Assembly (NCBI GenBank): GCA_035079385.1
Contig: JAVHKY010000025.1
Location: 17,706,501 to 17,770,500 of the forward strand
Length of the DNA: 64,000 bases
Source of the DNA: Aspidiotus rigidus
Lineage: Eukaryota; Arthropoda; Insecta; Hemiptera; Diaspididae
Direction: 5' to 3'
Shown: one piece after another, positions 54,761 to 64,000 of the stretch
Numbering within the stretch: the first letter of the stretch is position 1
Layout of the letters: every line of letters starts with the position of its first letter
Notes under the pieces: generated by a model
The model's input: the letters and a program-made list of their open reading frames with translations, nothing else
Databases searched by the model: none
What the model was told of the DNA's origin: nothing
Program-made: the position numbers and the translations under genes

Positions 54761-55744
54761 TTTTGGATGATTTCACTGATCGATTTTTCTTCAACAATCG
54801 ATTAATTATGGTCTTGGAAAACTCCAAACTTGAGAATTCCATTTCGAAAACCTGCAGCCTACTTCGTTAGCTACTCGAGGTTGCCCGAAGCAAACAGGGA
54901 ACCTGTTTCGTGGGGGTTTCTTTGTGTATACTTTATCTAATTAAAAATTAAACTTTGTGCCACACCATCTTTGGAGTTAAGCTCGAAAGTCAAAATTTTT
55001 GCAGGTCCCTTCCTCATCATGCACAGCTCGAAGGTCCAAATTTTTCCAAGTTCTTCTCTCATCATAATTATATAGCTTGAAACGAAATTCTTTCAAGTCC
55101 TCCTCTTATCATAATTATATGTATTCACGCTATTCATAGATGTATATGCGCGTATTTCGTATTTTCCTCTTCATCGAAACGACAGGGGTAAATTTTTGAA
55201 CTTTTCTATGTCAGGATCACTAACAATGCTACCGGTTCGATCAGAGCAGTGGCACGAGTACGTTTGTTGAACTTGAAAATTGGCACCAAACTATGGCGCG
55301 CACTGGTCGAGAATCAATTTCTAGCGCGAAACTCGCAATTTCTTTGTACTAATTGGGTTGCTCTGCAGCTTTTCCATTCGATTCAATACAGAATTCAAAA
55401 ATATTATTAATTTTCTCGTCCAATTACTCAAACGTCCATAGGAGTTCTTTAAAGCTTAGTAATAAGAACTTTAAGTCTAAAGGCACTAGCCGGAGGTAAA
55501 ACGGCCTTGGTCGCAAAATGTTCCAAATGTATGTGAAAGTGTTGTCCCTGATGAGAAAACTCGAAATCCAAAAACTTGGAGACATACGCTCACCCATACA
55601 GGCTGCAAAGCTCTTTATAGGCCTAAAATCCAAATGGCTGTATCTCAAGCAATAATAGTCGTAGAGCGATCAAACTTGAAGCCACTTCAGAAGATGTAGA
55701 CGTTTCCAAAAAAATAATTCGCATGGTGTGCGGAAATCTGATCA

Positions 55745-55875
55745 CCATTGAAGTTGGAATACAAACAGTAACAGGATCATAATGATGAGGATAGAAGAGG
55801 AAATACATATGACCACAAAATCTCCGCGACCTCTCGTTTTCACCACGAGTCGCTACCAGGCCCGAAGATTAGATC
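55745..55875 (-). repeat. Degraded SINE copy, minus
   Basis: On the minus strand this reads the SINE tail in reverse: CCTGTTACTGTTTGTATTCC, AACTTCAATGGTGATC at one end and AACGAGAGGTCGCGGAGATT at the other, with most of the tRNA-like head deleted. It faces the copy at 56065 across a ~180-bp spacer (55880-56060) whose two ends, TCATATTTCGCCTTCAGATG and its inverse, also pair. The pair has the same head-to-head layout as 62040-62520. Confidence 0.55.
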
Positions 55876-56064
55876 GTCATATTTCGCCTTCAGATGGAAG
55901 GTCCATACTTTCCCTTACTCACCTCCCTCCTCCAGGGCACTCGCGACTCCTTCCTATAGGCTTTAGTGTGCATTTGTAACAGCCTAATGTCTTGTGGTCT
56001 TCCGACCCTCTCATTCACAATATGGAACTTGCACCTGAAGGCGAGATATAACGATCTAATCTTA

Positions 56065-56280
56065 GGGCCTGCGGTAGCGAAGTGGTTATCGCACTCGTCA
56101 TGAGAACGTGAGGTCGATAGTTCGATTCCCGCTCGGGCCAGGAGATTTTTCGTCAAATTCTCTCTTCTATTCTCATCAGATATGATTCTTATGAACGTCT
56201 GCACTTATCACCTTCCTTTACAGGATCATAAGTTGGCTAATTCTTCCTCTCTCCCAGGAAGAGATTCTAGAGATGCCAAA
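56065..56280 (+). repeat. tRNA-derived SINE, plus
   Basis: A tRNA-like head (56065-56140) starts GGGCCTGCGGTAGCGAAGTG and has an A-box-like TAGCGAAGTGG, a B-box-like AGTTCGATTCC, and an acceptor strand CTCGGGCC that pairs with the 5' GGCC. The body follows with AGGAGATTTTTCGTC, TCTTATGAACG, TTACAGGATCATAAGTTG and GAGATTCTAGAGATGCCAAA. Four or more copies with the same head and body in the window show a SINE family rather than tRNA genes. Pol III promoters would be internal. The weak AT-rich tail runs on to about 56470. Confidence 0.75.
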
Positions 56281-56289
56281 TTGTGTGGA

Positions 56290-57000
56290 AATTTGATCCC
56301 AACGAATGGCTAAGGTGGGCAAAATGTGCAAAAATTCAGTCAGTTTCAGGGATCATTATTGAAGTTGAAAAATAAGCAGTAACAGGGTCACGAGTTAAAA
56401 AAACTCTACTTATCCTTGAAGAGATTCTAGAGTTAGTAAATTGTGAAGAAATAGATCATTAATTAAGTCACGGAGAATTGAAAATACTCTCTAGTCAGAA
56501 AATTCAATAATTTTCAGAAACTAAAACAAAAAGAACTCACAAGTTCGTAGGGTACTGGAGATGATAAATAGTGCGGGAATTCGGTCAGTTGACGATTCCG
56601 ATAACGTTCAGAACTCAAAATTTATCAAGACCACGCCCATTATATGACGTCATAAGAGGGTTGTAGATTTTGGCCTTACAAATCCTTACATCCTCGAATG
56701 GAGATTTCTTGCGGAAACTTTCCATCCTTTGTAGAACTCGTAGTCCGAAATCTTTTCCTTCTACGAGGTTTGAAATTCAAAACTACATATTTCAAATACT
56801 TTAATGACTCAGGCTGCTGCACCAATGCGCCGGACTATGGTCTTAAAATTCTTTCGCCTCATAGAACTGGAACTTTTTCGTATGAAGTTTGGAACTTGAA
56901 ACTACAAATCACAAATCTTAAAAGTGAGAACGAACAAAAATTATTCGTCGCGCTCGAAAGATTTTTCTTTAATTCCTGATACCGAAATTAGGTTAATAAA
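56290..57000. other. SINE-tail-like phrases, no gene
   Basis: GAGATTCTAGAGTTAGTAAA (56419) and AGTAACAGGGTCACGAGTTA (56375) echo the SINE body, so fragments extend here. One TATGACGTCATAAG word is at 56643. The 93-codon plus frame 56698-56979 has no domain I know. Confidence 0.4.
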
Positions 57001-59640
57001 ATGACGTTTTCGAAGGTCCTTAACGGTGGGAAAAAAGGGAACATTCTGGATTAAAAATAGTGACTCATTATACTCACTACGATGAAGTACGCTGGTCGGA
57101 TTACCAGTTATGGATTACACTCGGACACATTATTATATTACCTCGCTGTACTCGTATTCTATCAAGTGATTAATTTGATGGTGTCCGTCTCTTTGTCTTT
57201 CGCCTTATCGATTAAAAATATGAATTTCAAAGCGGCGGAGTGAGAGTCTCTTTCCTTGTCCGTCGTCGTCGTCGTCCCTCTACACAGAGAGCCGCGCGTG
57301 AATAATCATAATTTTAAAATTCCTACGATTCGATGGCCATTCCTCGTATTATACGAGGTAAAATGATAGTTTTTAATAAAAATAGCTGAAAGAGCTACAG
57401 ACCAACGTCTTGAAAGAGTTTTCTTTTCTTTATGTATTTTTTTTTGTATACGTGTCAACATTGATTTTTCGCTTCACCGAATGATCAGTCTGGTCTGCGT
57501 TGGCGGCGTTTCAAGATTGTATTTCAATAGCACCGCTTTCTTCCTCCTGTTCAAAACCCTACATACATAATGGGGGACTTAGTACAACATACTGAAGTAT
57601 TTATAATATTATAATCTCTTCTTAGATCTTTATTATTGAATTTTCTTCGTTTTTCTAATCGTTGTAGTCCACTCCCGAAAAGTTTTTCTTACTTAGTTAA
57701 ATGGTACCTCTAGTCGATTTTTCTTTTCATCATGTTTCTTCAACAACAACGTTGCCTTCAACTTGCTCGCGAAATCAATTTTTCTTTTTTTCTTTTTTTT
57801 TTTTTCTCGTCTATCCAAAAATTGGAAGATTAAGAATTGCGCCAGAAGAGTTTACGTACGCGAAGACGAGTATAGAAACATCATCATCGGCGTGTTTTCG
57901 CGCTTCGAGAAACTGATTAAGAAAAATTTTCGAGTGCACGACGTACAGCCGGCTTCATAAATCTCTATAAAAATGGCATCCCTCTCGTGGGTAATCAAAT
58001 TTGGATTTAACTTTAATCCGAAGCGCCGGGTGAAGGGATGAGGAGGGAGGGGACGACGTTTGCTGGACCGGAGCGCGGCTACGTTACGTAGATGCAGTAC
58101 AGCGAGTAAATGCGACGGTGATTTGTTCGAGTTAGGGTGAAATTTGACGTGATGGACGATTTGTGCTTGTACGTATTCTCTCCCGTTGTGTGTTCCCCGG
58201 TATTCTCGTTTTTCGTACTTTGTAAGTAGAATAGTCGCGACACGCTCCACGCCTTTACGGTACATTACAGCGTCTTTTATCCGCAAGAAAATGGAAAAAG
58301 TTTCGCGAACCGAATGAGTGTGTGTGTATTTTATCCCGTATGTATTAAGGGATAAAAAACGATTTTCGGGGGCGTTCGAAAGTAGATGTAGAAAATTTGC
58401 AGGCTCCGATGTCTGTACGAATGTATCCTGGAAATGGCTTGAAAAAGTTGTGCTAAGAACAAACGATAGATAGCACGGATATATTCAGGAATGAAAATTC
58501 ATTATAGTAGAGTAGTCTGCTTCTACGCCACAACCACCTGACGTTGATTTCAAAAGCATTTGTCGATTGATAAACTTGCCAAAATGATAATATGCGATGT
58601 AATGTTTCCCAAGGGATTGGTCCTCAGTGATGTGTGGGAATCATCGAACCCACCTTTATTGAATGGATTTTAGATAGAGTCAAATTTATGAACTATGAAG
58701 TATATGAACCATTTTTCGATGATATCTCTCGTAATTGAGCAGTACACTCGCTTAATTTCCGCGCCTCATTGCGACAGGCAAGTGTACCTTCTCGCGCATT
58801 GAAATTTTGTAGGGGACACTGCTGGTGCTGAAAAAACGCGTTTTATGCGGGTTAGCAGCCAGTGATGAGCAGTTGTTTGTGTGTAAGTAATCTTTGTTCT
58901 GTCTTTGCTAGTGAGTGCAAAACTTGTTTTATAGGTTAGTACCTCCTTTGAAGTTGCATGCCGGACTTGTGTGAAGTCTTATCAAGTGACGTTAATCACC
59001 AGTTTTTGCATTTTTTAAACTTTGATAGACTGTAACTAATATTTAGAGGTTTTTAGACATTCATCTTCGATTGGTTCCACATTGTTAATAAATTATTGAG
59101 TTTACGTTACCTAATGTCTACCCTCCAATTCCTACTGCTTTTATTCCAATAAAAAATATATCAACTTTGTTAAATTTCCAAGAAAACCTATTCTGTTGTA
59201 GTTAAGGTTTTTTTCTAGATTGCTAACGAGGAGATTGAAAATTGTAATTTATACATCATCACTACCTATGTTTTAGTTTACCCTTCAATTCCTGCAATTA
59301 TTTCTATCTTAAACTTTGTTCAATTTCAAGGAAGTGCCATTATTTTCTGTTCTTTAGTGCCCAATCGAGTATTTTTTTTTCCGAGTGTTAGCTGATAACA
59401 AAATTAAGAATTGTGGCTTATACATTTTCTGGCGGTACAAAGAATTAATGAAAAGTACATTTACAAATACAGATGAGGGCTTGTTTTGTTATATGACCAA
59501 AGTGGGCAGTTAATGATCAGGCGTTCCTGAAAGCTTTATAAAATGAAATTTGCAGTTTTGGATCAACACTTCAAAAAGATGAAGATAAAAAAAAAGACCT
59601 CTCTTGAGGTCCAAGGATTAATAATTTTGAAGGATTAATT
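57000..59640. other. Unique sequence, no gene established
   Basis: A repeat-poor stretch including a (CGT)n-like run (57262-57276), a T run (57782-57805) and a GC-richer area at 58010-58110. The longest frame is 144 codons on the minus strand (58286-57852), basic and histidine-rich (VHHVKFHPNSNKS, RSSKRRPLPPHPF), without a recognised domain. A TGTG-rich start of a possible exon cannot be demonstrated. No conserved splice structure was established. Confidence 0.35.
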
Positions 59641-60640
59641 TTTCATTTAATGTATAGTGATTATAAATTTTCTAGTTATATAATTTTATGAATAAAATTT
59701 TAATAATTTAAATATTAAAATTTATGAATATAATTTTAATTAGTAAAAATTTTAATAAAATCTCAATACAAAAAGAAATTAAAATAATTATTCTTATCAT
59801 TTAAAAAATATACTCTACTAATCACAGAAATATTGGGTTTTTATATAATTTTAATATTAGGTATATGATCAGGAATAATAGGTATATCAATAAGAACAAT
59901 ATTATTCGAATAGAATTAATTAATATTACTAATAATAATTCATATTATAGAATGATAAAAAAAAAATTAATAAAATTTAAAACAAATTTATAATTTGATT
60001 TATTTTGAGTTTGGTAAAAAAAAAATAATAATAGCAATAATAATAATAATAATTGATTTTAGTGTTATAAATAATCCTACTAATTTATTATTATAATTAT
60101 TTAATATAATTTAGTAAAGTATAAAAAAAATAATAATTCAAATAAAATTAATAAAATGTCAATATCAACAAAAATTAAAAAAATTAATTTTATAATTATT
60201 ATAATAATAATAATAATTATTATTATTATTATTTTATAATTAAATCTTGAATTAATGAAAAAAAAATATTATATAAATTAATGAAATGATTAATTTAGTA
60301 ATAATAATATATAAAAGATAATTTATATTTAAAATTAAGGAAAAAAATATACCTCACTAAAAAATCTTGAATTTAGTGAACTGTTAATCTTAAAAAAGAA
60401 ATTATAAATAATAATTTAAAACATTTTTTAAAAAAATTTTCAAAAATATTCTCAAAAAAATTTATTTGTATCAATTTTATTATTAGTATAATTATAAATT
60501 TTAATTCAAAGAATAAATTTATAAAGTATTGAAATAAATTTCATTCAACTTATTTAACATATTGTTTGATCCTTCAAATAAAAATTTTGAGAATTAATTA
60601 TTTATCAATTTTAATAATTTTAAACATTGTGTCCTTATTA
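59640..60640. other. Extremely AT-rich block containing a cox1-like NUMT fragment
   Basis: At 59814-59837 the plus strand reads STNHRNIG, at 59866-59895 WSGMMGMSMST (with TGA as Trp and ATA as Met), and at 59904-59918 IRMEL. These are the start-proximal landmarks of cytochrome c oxidase subunit I (STNHK.IGTLY..GMWSGM.GSSMS.IIRMEL) in the right order and spacing, but in three different frames. Two frameshifts in ~100 bp mean a nuclear copy of mitochondrial DNA. The surrounding ~900 bp has insect-mitochondrial composition and phrases such as GATTTATTTTGAGTTTGG, but I cannot assign other mitochondrial genes. Confidence 0.65.
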
Positions 60641-61058
60641 GGTGAGACTCGGGTGTTAAGGTTTTCCACGTCCTCAAATGAGGCAGGATACAAAAGGGGC
60701 ACATCCTACTGGAATATCTTACACAACCTTTTCATGTTTCTCCTCTCATCATTTCAATAACGATAAGATTTTTTGTATCATGTTTATTAAAATTTCTGAA
60801 TATTGTTCAAACAAAAAACTACGATCAAGGTCAATTTATGGTGATCACATTCTTTCAGAAAGAGAGAAAAAAAAAGAAAGAAAAAAAAATGAAAAAAAAA
60901 ACATTATTATTATGAAATCCTGTACTGAAAACTGCCTCTAGTTGTTTCTATAAATTTTTTTTTTTTGGAAACTATTTATTTTTATGTCACGATCAATCCT
61001 AAGGTTATAAGTACATAATATTTGATTATTACTTTACGTTATTAAAGAGATATGCTTC
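60640..61058. other. No gene recognised
   Basis: Poly-A rich (60867-60902) with short frames only. A T run at 60956-60966. Confidence 0.4.
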
Positions 61059-61066
61059 ATTAAGCA

Positions 61067-61356
61067 CAGGGATGAGCAGCCAATCAGCATTGACTTAAAC
61101 TTTGGCTTTTGGCTGACCGCCAATTAGCTGGATTTTAGCTTAATCAAAATGGGTCAAAATAATGGCTTAAAACTTAAACTTAATTATAATAGCTTCATTT
61201 TACATGTAACCAATCAATATTTTCTAACGGCTGGCTTTTAGCTGAAAAGCTGATATCTCAAAATTCATTGGCTGTCTTTTGGCTTTCCTAAAAATGGTCA
61301 AAACAAGAGCCTAAGCTTGAACTTGAGCCAATTACGGCTTTAGCTGTGCATCCCTG
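61067..61356. mobile_element. hAT-type MITE with perfect 8-bp target duplication
   Basis: ATTAAGCA at 61059-61066 is repeated at 61357-61364. Between them the 290-bp element starts CAGGGATG and ends CATCCCTG, with weaker terminal pairing beyond (AGCAGCC / GGCTTTAGCTGTG). An 8-bp duplication and C-A-G-G ends fit the hAT superfamily. Inside, GGCTTTTAGCT / AGCTGAAAAGC words recur in both orientations. It has no coding capacity and would need a transposase in trans. The intact duplication suggests a fairly recent insertion. Confidence 0.9.
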
Positions 61357-61654
61357 ATTAAGCATACCCGTTTTATGTTTATTTAATTGTGATCGAGTAC
61401 ATGAGTGCGAAAAGGCGCTTAGTAGTTGTATTTCCATTAATTGGTTTAATTTTTGGGTATTCACAGGTCAATATTATGAATATTTTTCTTAATTTTAAAT
61501 CAAACTATAATAAACATGAAATAATTTGAAAAGTTTTTAGTTTTTAGTGACCTTTGTGTTTTCAATTTTGGAAACGTACCGTATGACTATTTTCAAGTTT
61601 TTCGCCAAATAAAAAATTGAAAATAATCTAAAGAAGACACACAATTTGCCAGCT

Positions 61655-61860
61655 CTAGAATCTCTTCCAGGATGAGAGGAAGAATCTGTCAACTTATGAT
61701 CCTGTAAAGGAAGGTTGTAAGTGCGGGCGTTCACAAGAATCATATTTGATGAAGATAGAAGAGGAAACATGACGAAAACGTCTCCTGGCCCGAGCGGGAA
61801 TCGAACCCAAGACCCCTCGTTTTCATGACGAATCCGCTAACGACTACGCCAGCAGGCTCT
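61655..61860 (-). repeat. tRNA-derived SINE, minus
   Basis: The tRNA-like head occupies 61786-61860 read on the minus strand: GAGCCTGCTGGCGTAGTCGT, then AACGAGGGGTCTTGGGTTCG with ATTCCCGCTCGGGCCAGGAG. The body reaches about 61655 with TCTTGTGAACGCCCGC, TTTACAGGATCATAAGTTGA and AAGAGATTCTAGAGCTGGCA. The B-box-like GGTTCGATTCC is perfect. The body matches the copy at 56065. Confidence 0.75.
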
Positions 61861-62039
61861 TAAGATTGGATCACCATATTTCGCCTTCAGATGGAAGTTG
61901 CATATTGTGAATGAGAGGTTCGGAAAACCACAATACAGTTACGTTGTTGCAAATGCACACCAAAGCCTATATAGGAAAGAGCCGCGAATACCCTGGAGGA
62001 GGGAGGTGAATAAAGGAAAATGGTAAATGCGTCACACAG

Positions 62040-62153
62040 ATGAGGATAGACGAGGAAACATGACGAAAAAATCTCCTGGCCCGAGCGGGAATCGAACTCT
62101 CGACCTCTCGTTTTGATGACGAGTGCGATAACCACTTCGCTACCGCAGGCCCT
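62040..62153 (-). repeat. tRNA-derived SINE, minus, truncated
   Basis: The head at 62077-62153, read on minus, starts GGGCCTGCGGTAGCGAAGTG like the 56065 copy and contains the AACGAGAGGTCGAGAGTTCG B-box region. Only ~35 bp of body remains before it joins the spacer of the upstream unit. It faces the 62352 copy head to head. Confidence 0.75.
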
Positions 62154-62351
62154 AAGACTAGATTGTCATATTTCGCCTTCAGTTGGAAGTTGCATATTGT
62201 GAATGAGAGGGTCGGAAGACTACAATACATTAAGCTGTTGCAAATGCACACTAAAGCCTACAGGAAGGAGTCGCGAATGCCGTGGATGAGGGAGGTGAAT
62301 AAAGGGAGGCATGGAACTTCCATCTGAAGGCGAAATATGACGATCTAATCT

Positions 62352-62590
62352 TAAAGCGTGGTAGCGTAGTGGTTTTCGCACCTGTCATGAAAACGAGAGG
62401 TCGCGAGTTCGACTCCCGCTCGGGCCAGAAGATTTTTTCGTCATATTATTTCCTCTTTTATCCTCATCTTTATGATCCTGTTACTGTTTGTTTTCCAACT
62501 TCAACAGTGATCGAATTTCCGCGAATTCTAACATCTCGTTGGGGTCAGATTTTCACATAATTTGCCAGCTGTAGATTCTCTTCGGTGGGG
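62352..62590 (+). repeat. tRNA-derived SINE, plus
   Basis: The head at 62355-62426 has GTGGTAGCGTAGTGG and GTCGCGAGTTCGACTCCCGC motifs, with a damaged 5' end. The body reads TTCGTCATATTATTTCC, TATGATCCTGTTACTGTTTG, TTTTCCAACTTCAACAGTGA and CAGCTGTAGATTCTCTTC. The first part of this body differs from the 56065 copy beyond the head, so at least two subfamilies are present. It ends at a G run (62587-62604). Confidence 0.7.
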
Positions 62591-62604
62591 GGGGGGGGAG
62601 GGGG

Positions 62605-64000
62605 GAGTAAGTGTGGCAGAGCGAGAATTGTGCTGCTTTACTACTCGCAGACAAGGTTGCAAGCTATGGTTTTATGTACCGTTCGAGTACTAAGACAGCC
62701 AACGATTTCAGACTGAAGATAATGCAATTATCTCGTTCACTATCTTCTTTTTTTTTATTTGTAGTGAGAATTTGTCATTTAGTGACCCTGTTACTGCTTG
62801 TTTTCCAACTTCAATAGTGATCCAATATCCACACATCTTGCGAATTCTAGTGACCTGTTGGGGAGAGAAGCTCTCCCGGTGGTCGCGATGGCTCTCATGG
62901 TAATGATTGAAGTATGAGTACAGAAAGTGTAGGAGATACTTACGTCATTATATCTTCTTTATCTAGCTCTAAAGTTGATTCCAAAGTACGAGTACACTGC
63001 GGTATCACTTTTTGTGCTCTCTAGAAGTATGGCTGTACTGAGGTAGACCGAGGACGGAAAACCTGGAGGCTCACGAGTGTAAATATTTTTTCTGGTTCTC
63101 TTATCTCCGTGTATAAATCTAGCAATCATTAACGCTTACGTATATACGTATACGCAGGATTGTTGGTTCTTTAAATTAATAATAATGGACACATGAAAAA
63201 AGCAACGTTCTCGTATATCCCACATCAAGATGATCTATTAATCTTCTACTATCGTATATACCTTAACAAAGTCGTCTAACGCGACATTGGATGGTCCTTA
63301 ACGCCGTTAAATCATTTACATAAGCCTAATTTACACGCCACGTAATGATTTAAGATTTTTGAAAACACTCTCGTTTATAATGATTTCGAATCCTTATTAT
63401 CGTATTAAGAAGAAAATTGAATTTTCTCCATTCCCACGCATGTACTGTGAACCATCCCGTGTAATCCATTTCCTATGTATAAATTATCCGATGCTTTCGA
63501 GATTGCGATTAATCGTCGCACGACTAGTTTTCGAGTATGTGTAATATAAAATAATCGATACGACCAGTATCCACACTGTCCAAAAATATCGTTTTATCAT
63601 CGGTTCGAAGTAATGCTTACATTATACGATATTTTTCAAACCTCTCTAATTAACTATGATTGCGTTAATCTTTCGCGTATTCTTTAAAAAAAAAAAAAAA
63701 AAAAAACGGTCACTAAAATATAACGGATAATATACTTATATTAAAGAAGAAAAAAAAAACATTAAAAATACATCCCGAGTAAATGTGATAACGTTTTGTT
63801 TATTTAAGTGTATAACCATAAAAACCGGTCATACTGCAGCTATACGAGATAATAGGCGGGTATTTTATAACAATATAATTTATATTTGGAGGAAGCTTAG
63901 CCGAGATCTGTGCATGCTGTACGGTAAGGGAGACGAAAAAATAATATAGAAATAATTTTTCTCCGCGACGTTGTGGTCACTATTACCATTATGGGTCCTC
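62605..64000. other. Unique sequence, no gene recognised
   Basis: A repeat of the SINE phrase CCTGTTACTGCTTGTTTTCC is at 62785. Beyond that the sequence is single-copy AT-rich with an A run at 63686-63708. No frame exceeds 70 codons with a familiar motif. Confidence 0.4.

Larger units (their letters stand above)
46980..55125. repeat. Large inverted duplication, ~2.1-kb arms around a ~3-kb spacer
   Basis: The left arm (46980-48972 and 49870-49985) and right arm (about 52955-55125, reversed) are highly similar inverted copies. Anchors in mirror order include AAGAATTTCGTTTCAAGCTA, GTAGCTAACGAAGTAGGCTG, ATTAATCGATTGTT, ATCCAAAATGGCGTCCCTCA (A/G variant), the LINE fragment, GACTCAGTTTCTCCAATTCT, and finally ATCCGAAGCCATCTTCTTTT. 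The left arm carries an extra 0.9-kb insertion and a few indels. Each arm contains LINE-derived sequence, itself interrupted by another inverted-end element. The spacer 49985-52955 is mostly unique. This is a segmental inverted duplication or an exceptionally large foldback unit. Confidence 0.8.

Noticed and set aside
56065..56140. Possible functional tRNA genes here and at 61786, 62077, 62355
   Set aside because: The four heads share the same long non-tRNA body, differ from one another in damaged stems, and lie in repeat composites. I could not place a clean anticodon loop. They are better explained as SINE heads.

Overview
This is a eukaryotic, almost certainly insect, nuclear window made mostly of transposable elements and their wreckage. 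It is AT-rich and contains long A/T, G and CT runs. No run of reading frames resembles a cellular gene. The coding signatures I recognise are Penelope-like element (PLE) reverse transcriptases with GIY-YIG endonucleases, a Jockey/I-type LINE reverse transcriptase and RNase H, and a Mutator-like (MULE) transposase fragment. A mitochondrial cox1-like fragment, best read with the invertebrate mitochondrial code, supports an arthropod. A hymenopteran host is only a guess.

Layout. 0-5.1 kb: inverted arms of a TCGAT-rich foldback element, flanked by inverted blocks of a ~250-bp repeat (called SatA here). 5.6-5.7 kb: a hairpin whose loop carries a hammerhead-ribozyme-like core. 5.77-8.1 kb: a second foldback element with ~280-bp units in inverted arms around a 0.75-kb centre. 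8.1-12.9 kb: more SatA, a second hammerhead-like inverted pair and a PLE scrap. 12.9-15 kb: unique sequence. 15.7-19 kb: a PLE pseudogene split by a 2.7-kb foldback element that sits between TATA flanks. 19.8-22.5 kb: a 150-bp CT microsatellite and three PLE scraps. 24-29 kb: LINE 3' ends, a minisatellite, and a PLE copy with an internal inversion of the twin-priming type. 30-34.7 kb: direct repeats, relic termini and a 1-kb MULE element. 35.2-37.1 kb: a PLE with only one frameshift. 37.3-39.2 kb: a decayed minus-strand LINE. 40.9-41.3 kb: a 386-bp hairpin element. 42.7-44.2 kb: satellite and MITE-like termini. 46.98-55.12 kb: a large inverted duplication (arms ~2.1 kb, spacer ~3 kb). 55.7-62.6 kb: tRNA-derived SINEs, several head to head, plus the NUMT and a hAT-type MITE with a perfect 8-bp target duplication. 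The remainder is unique sequence in which I see nothing.

How the parts relate. The recurrent theme is inverted-repeat architecture at every scale: a 54-bp perfect hairpin, 100-190-bp snap-back MITEs, ~0.5-0.8-kb foldback arms made of tandem units, head-to-head SINEs and a multi-kilobase inverted duplication. Several insertions can be placed in time because they interrupt another repeat whose uninterrupted form is visible elsewhere. The autonomous sources would be PLEs and LINEs (retrotransposition) and MULE, hAT and Tc1/mariner-like transposases acting in trans. None of the copies here is clearly intact.
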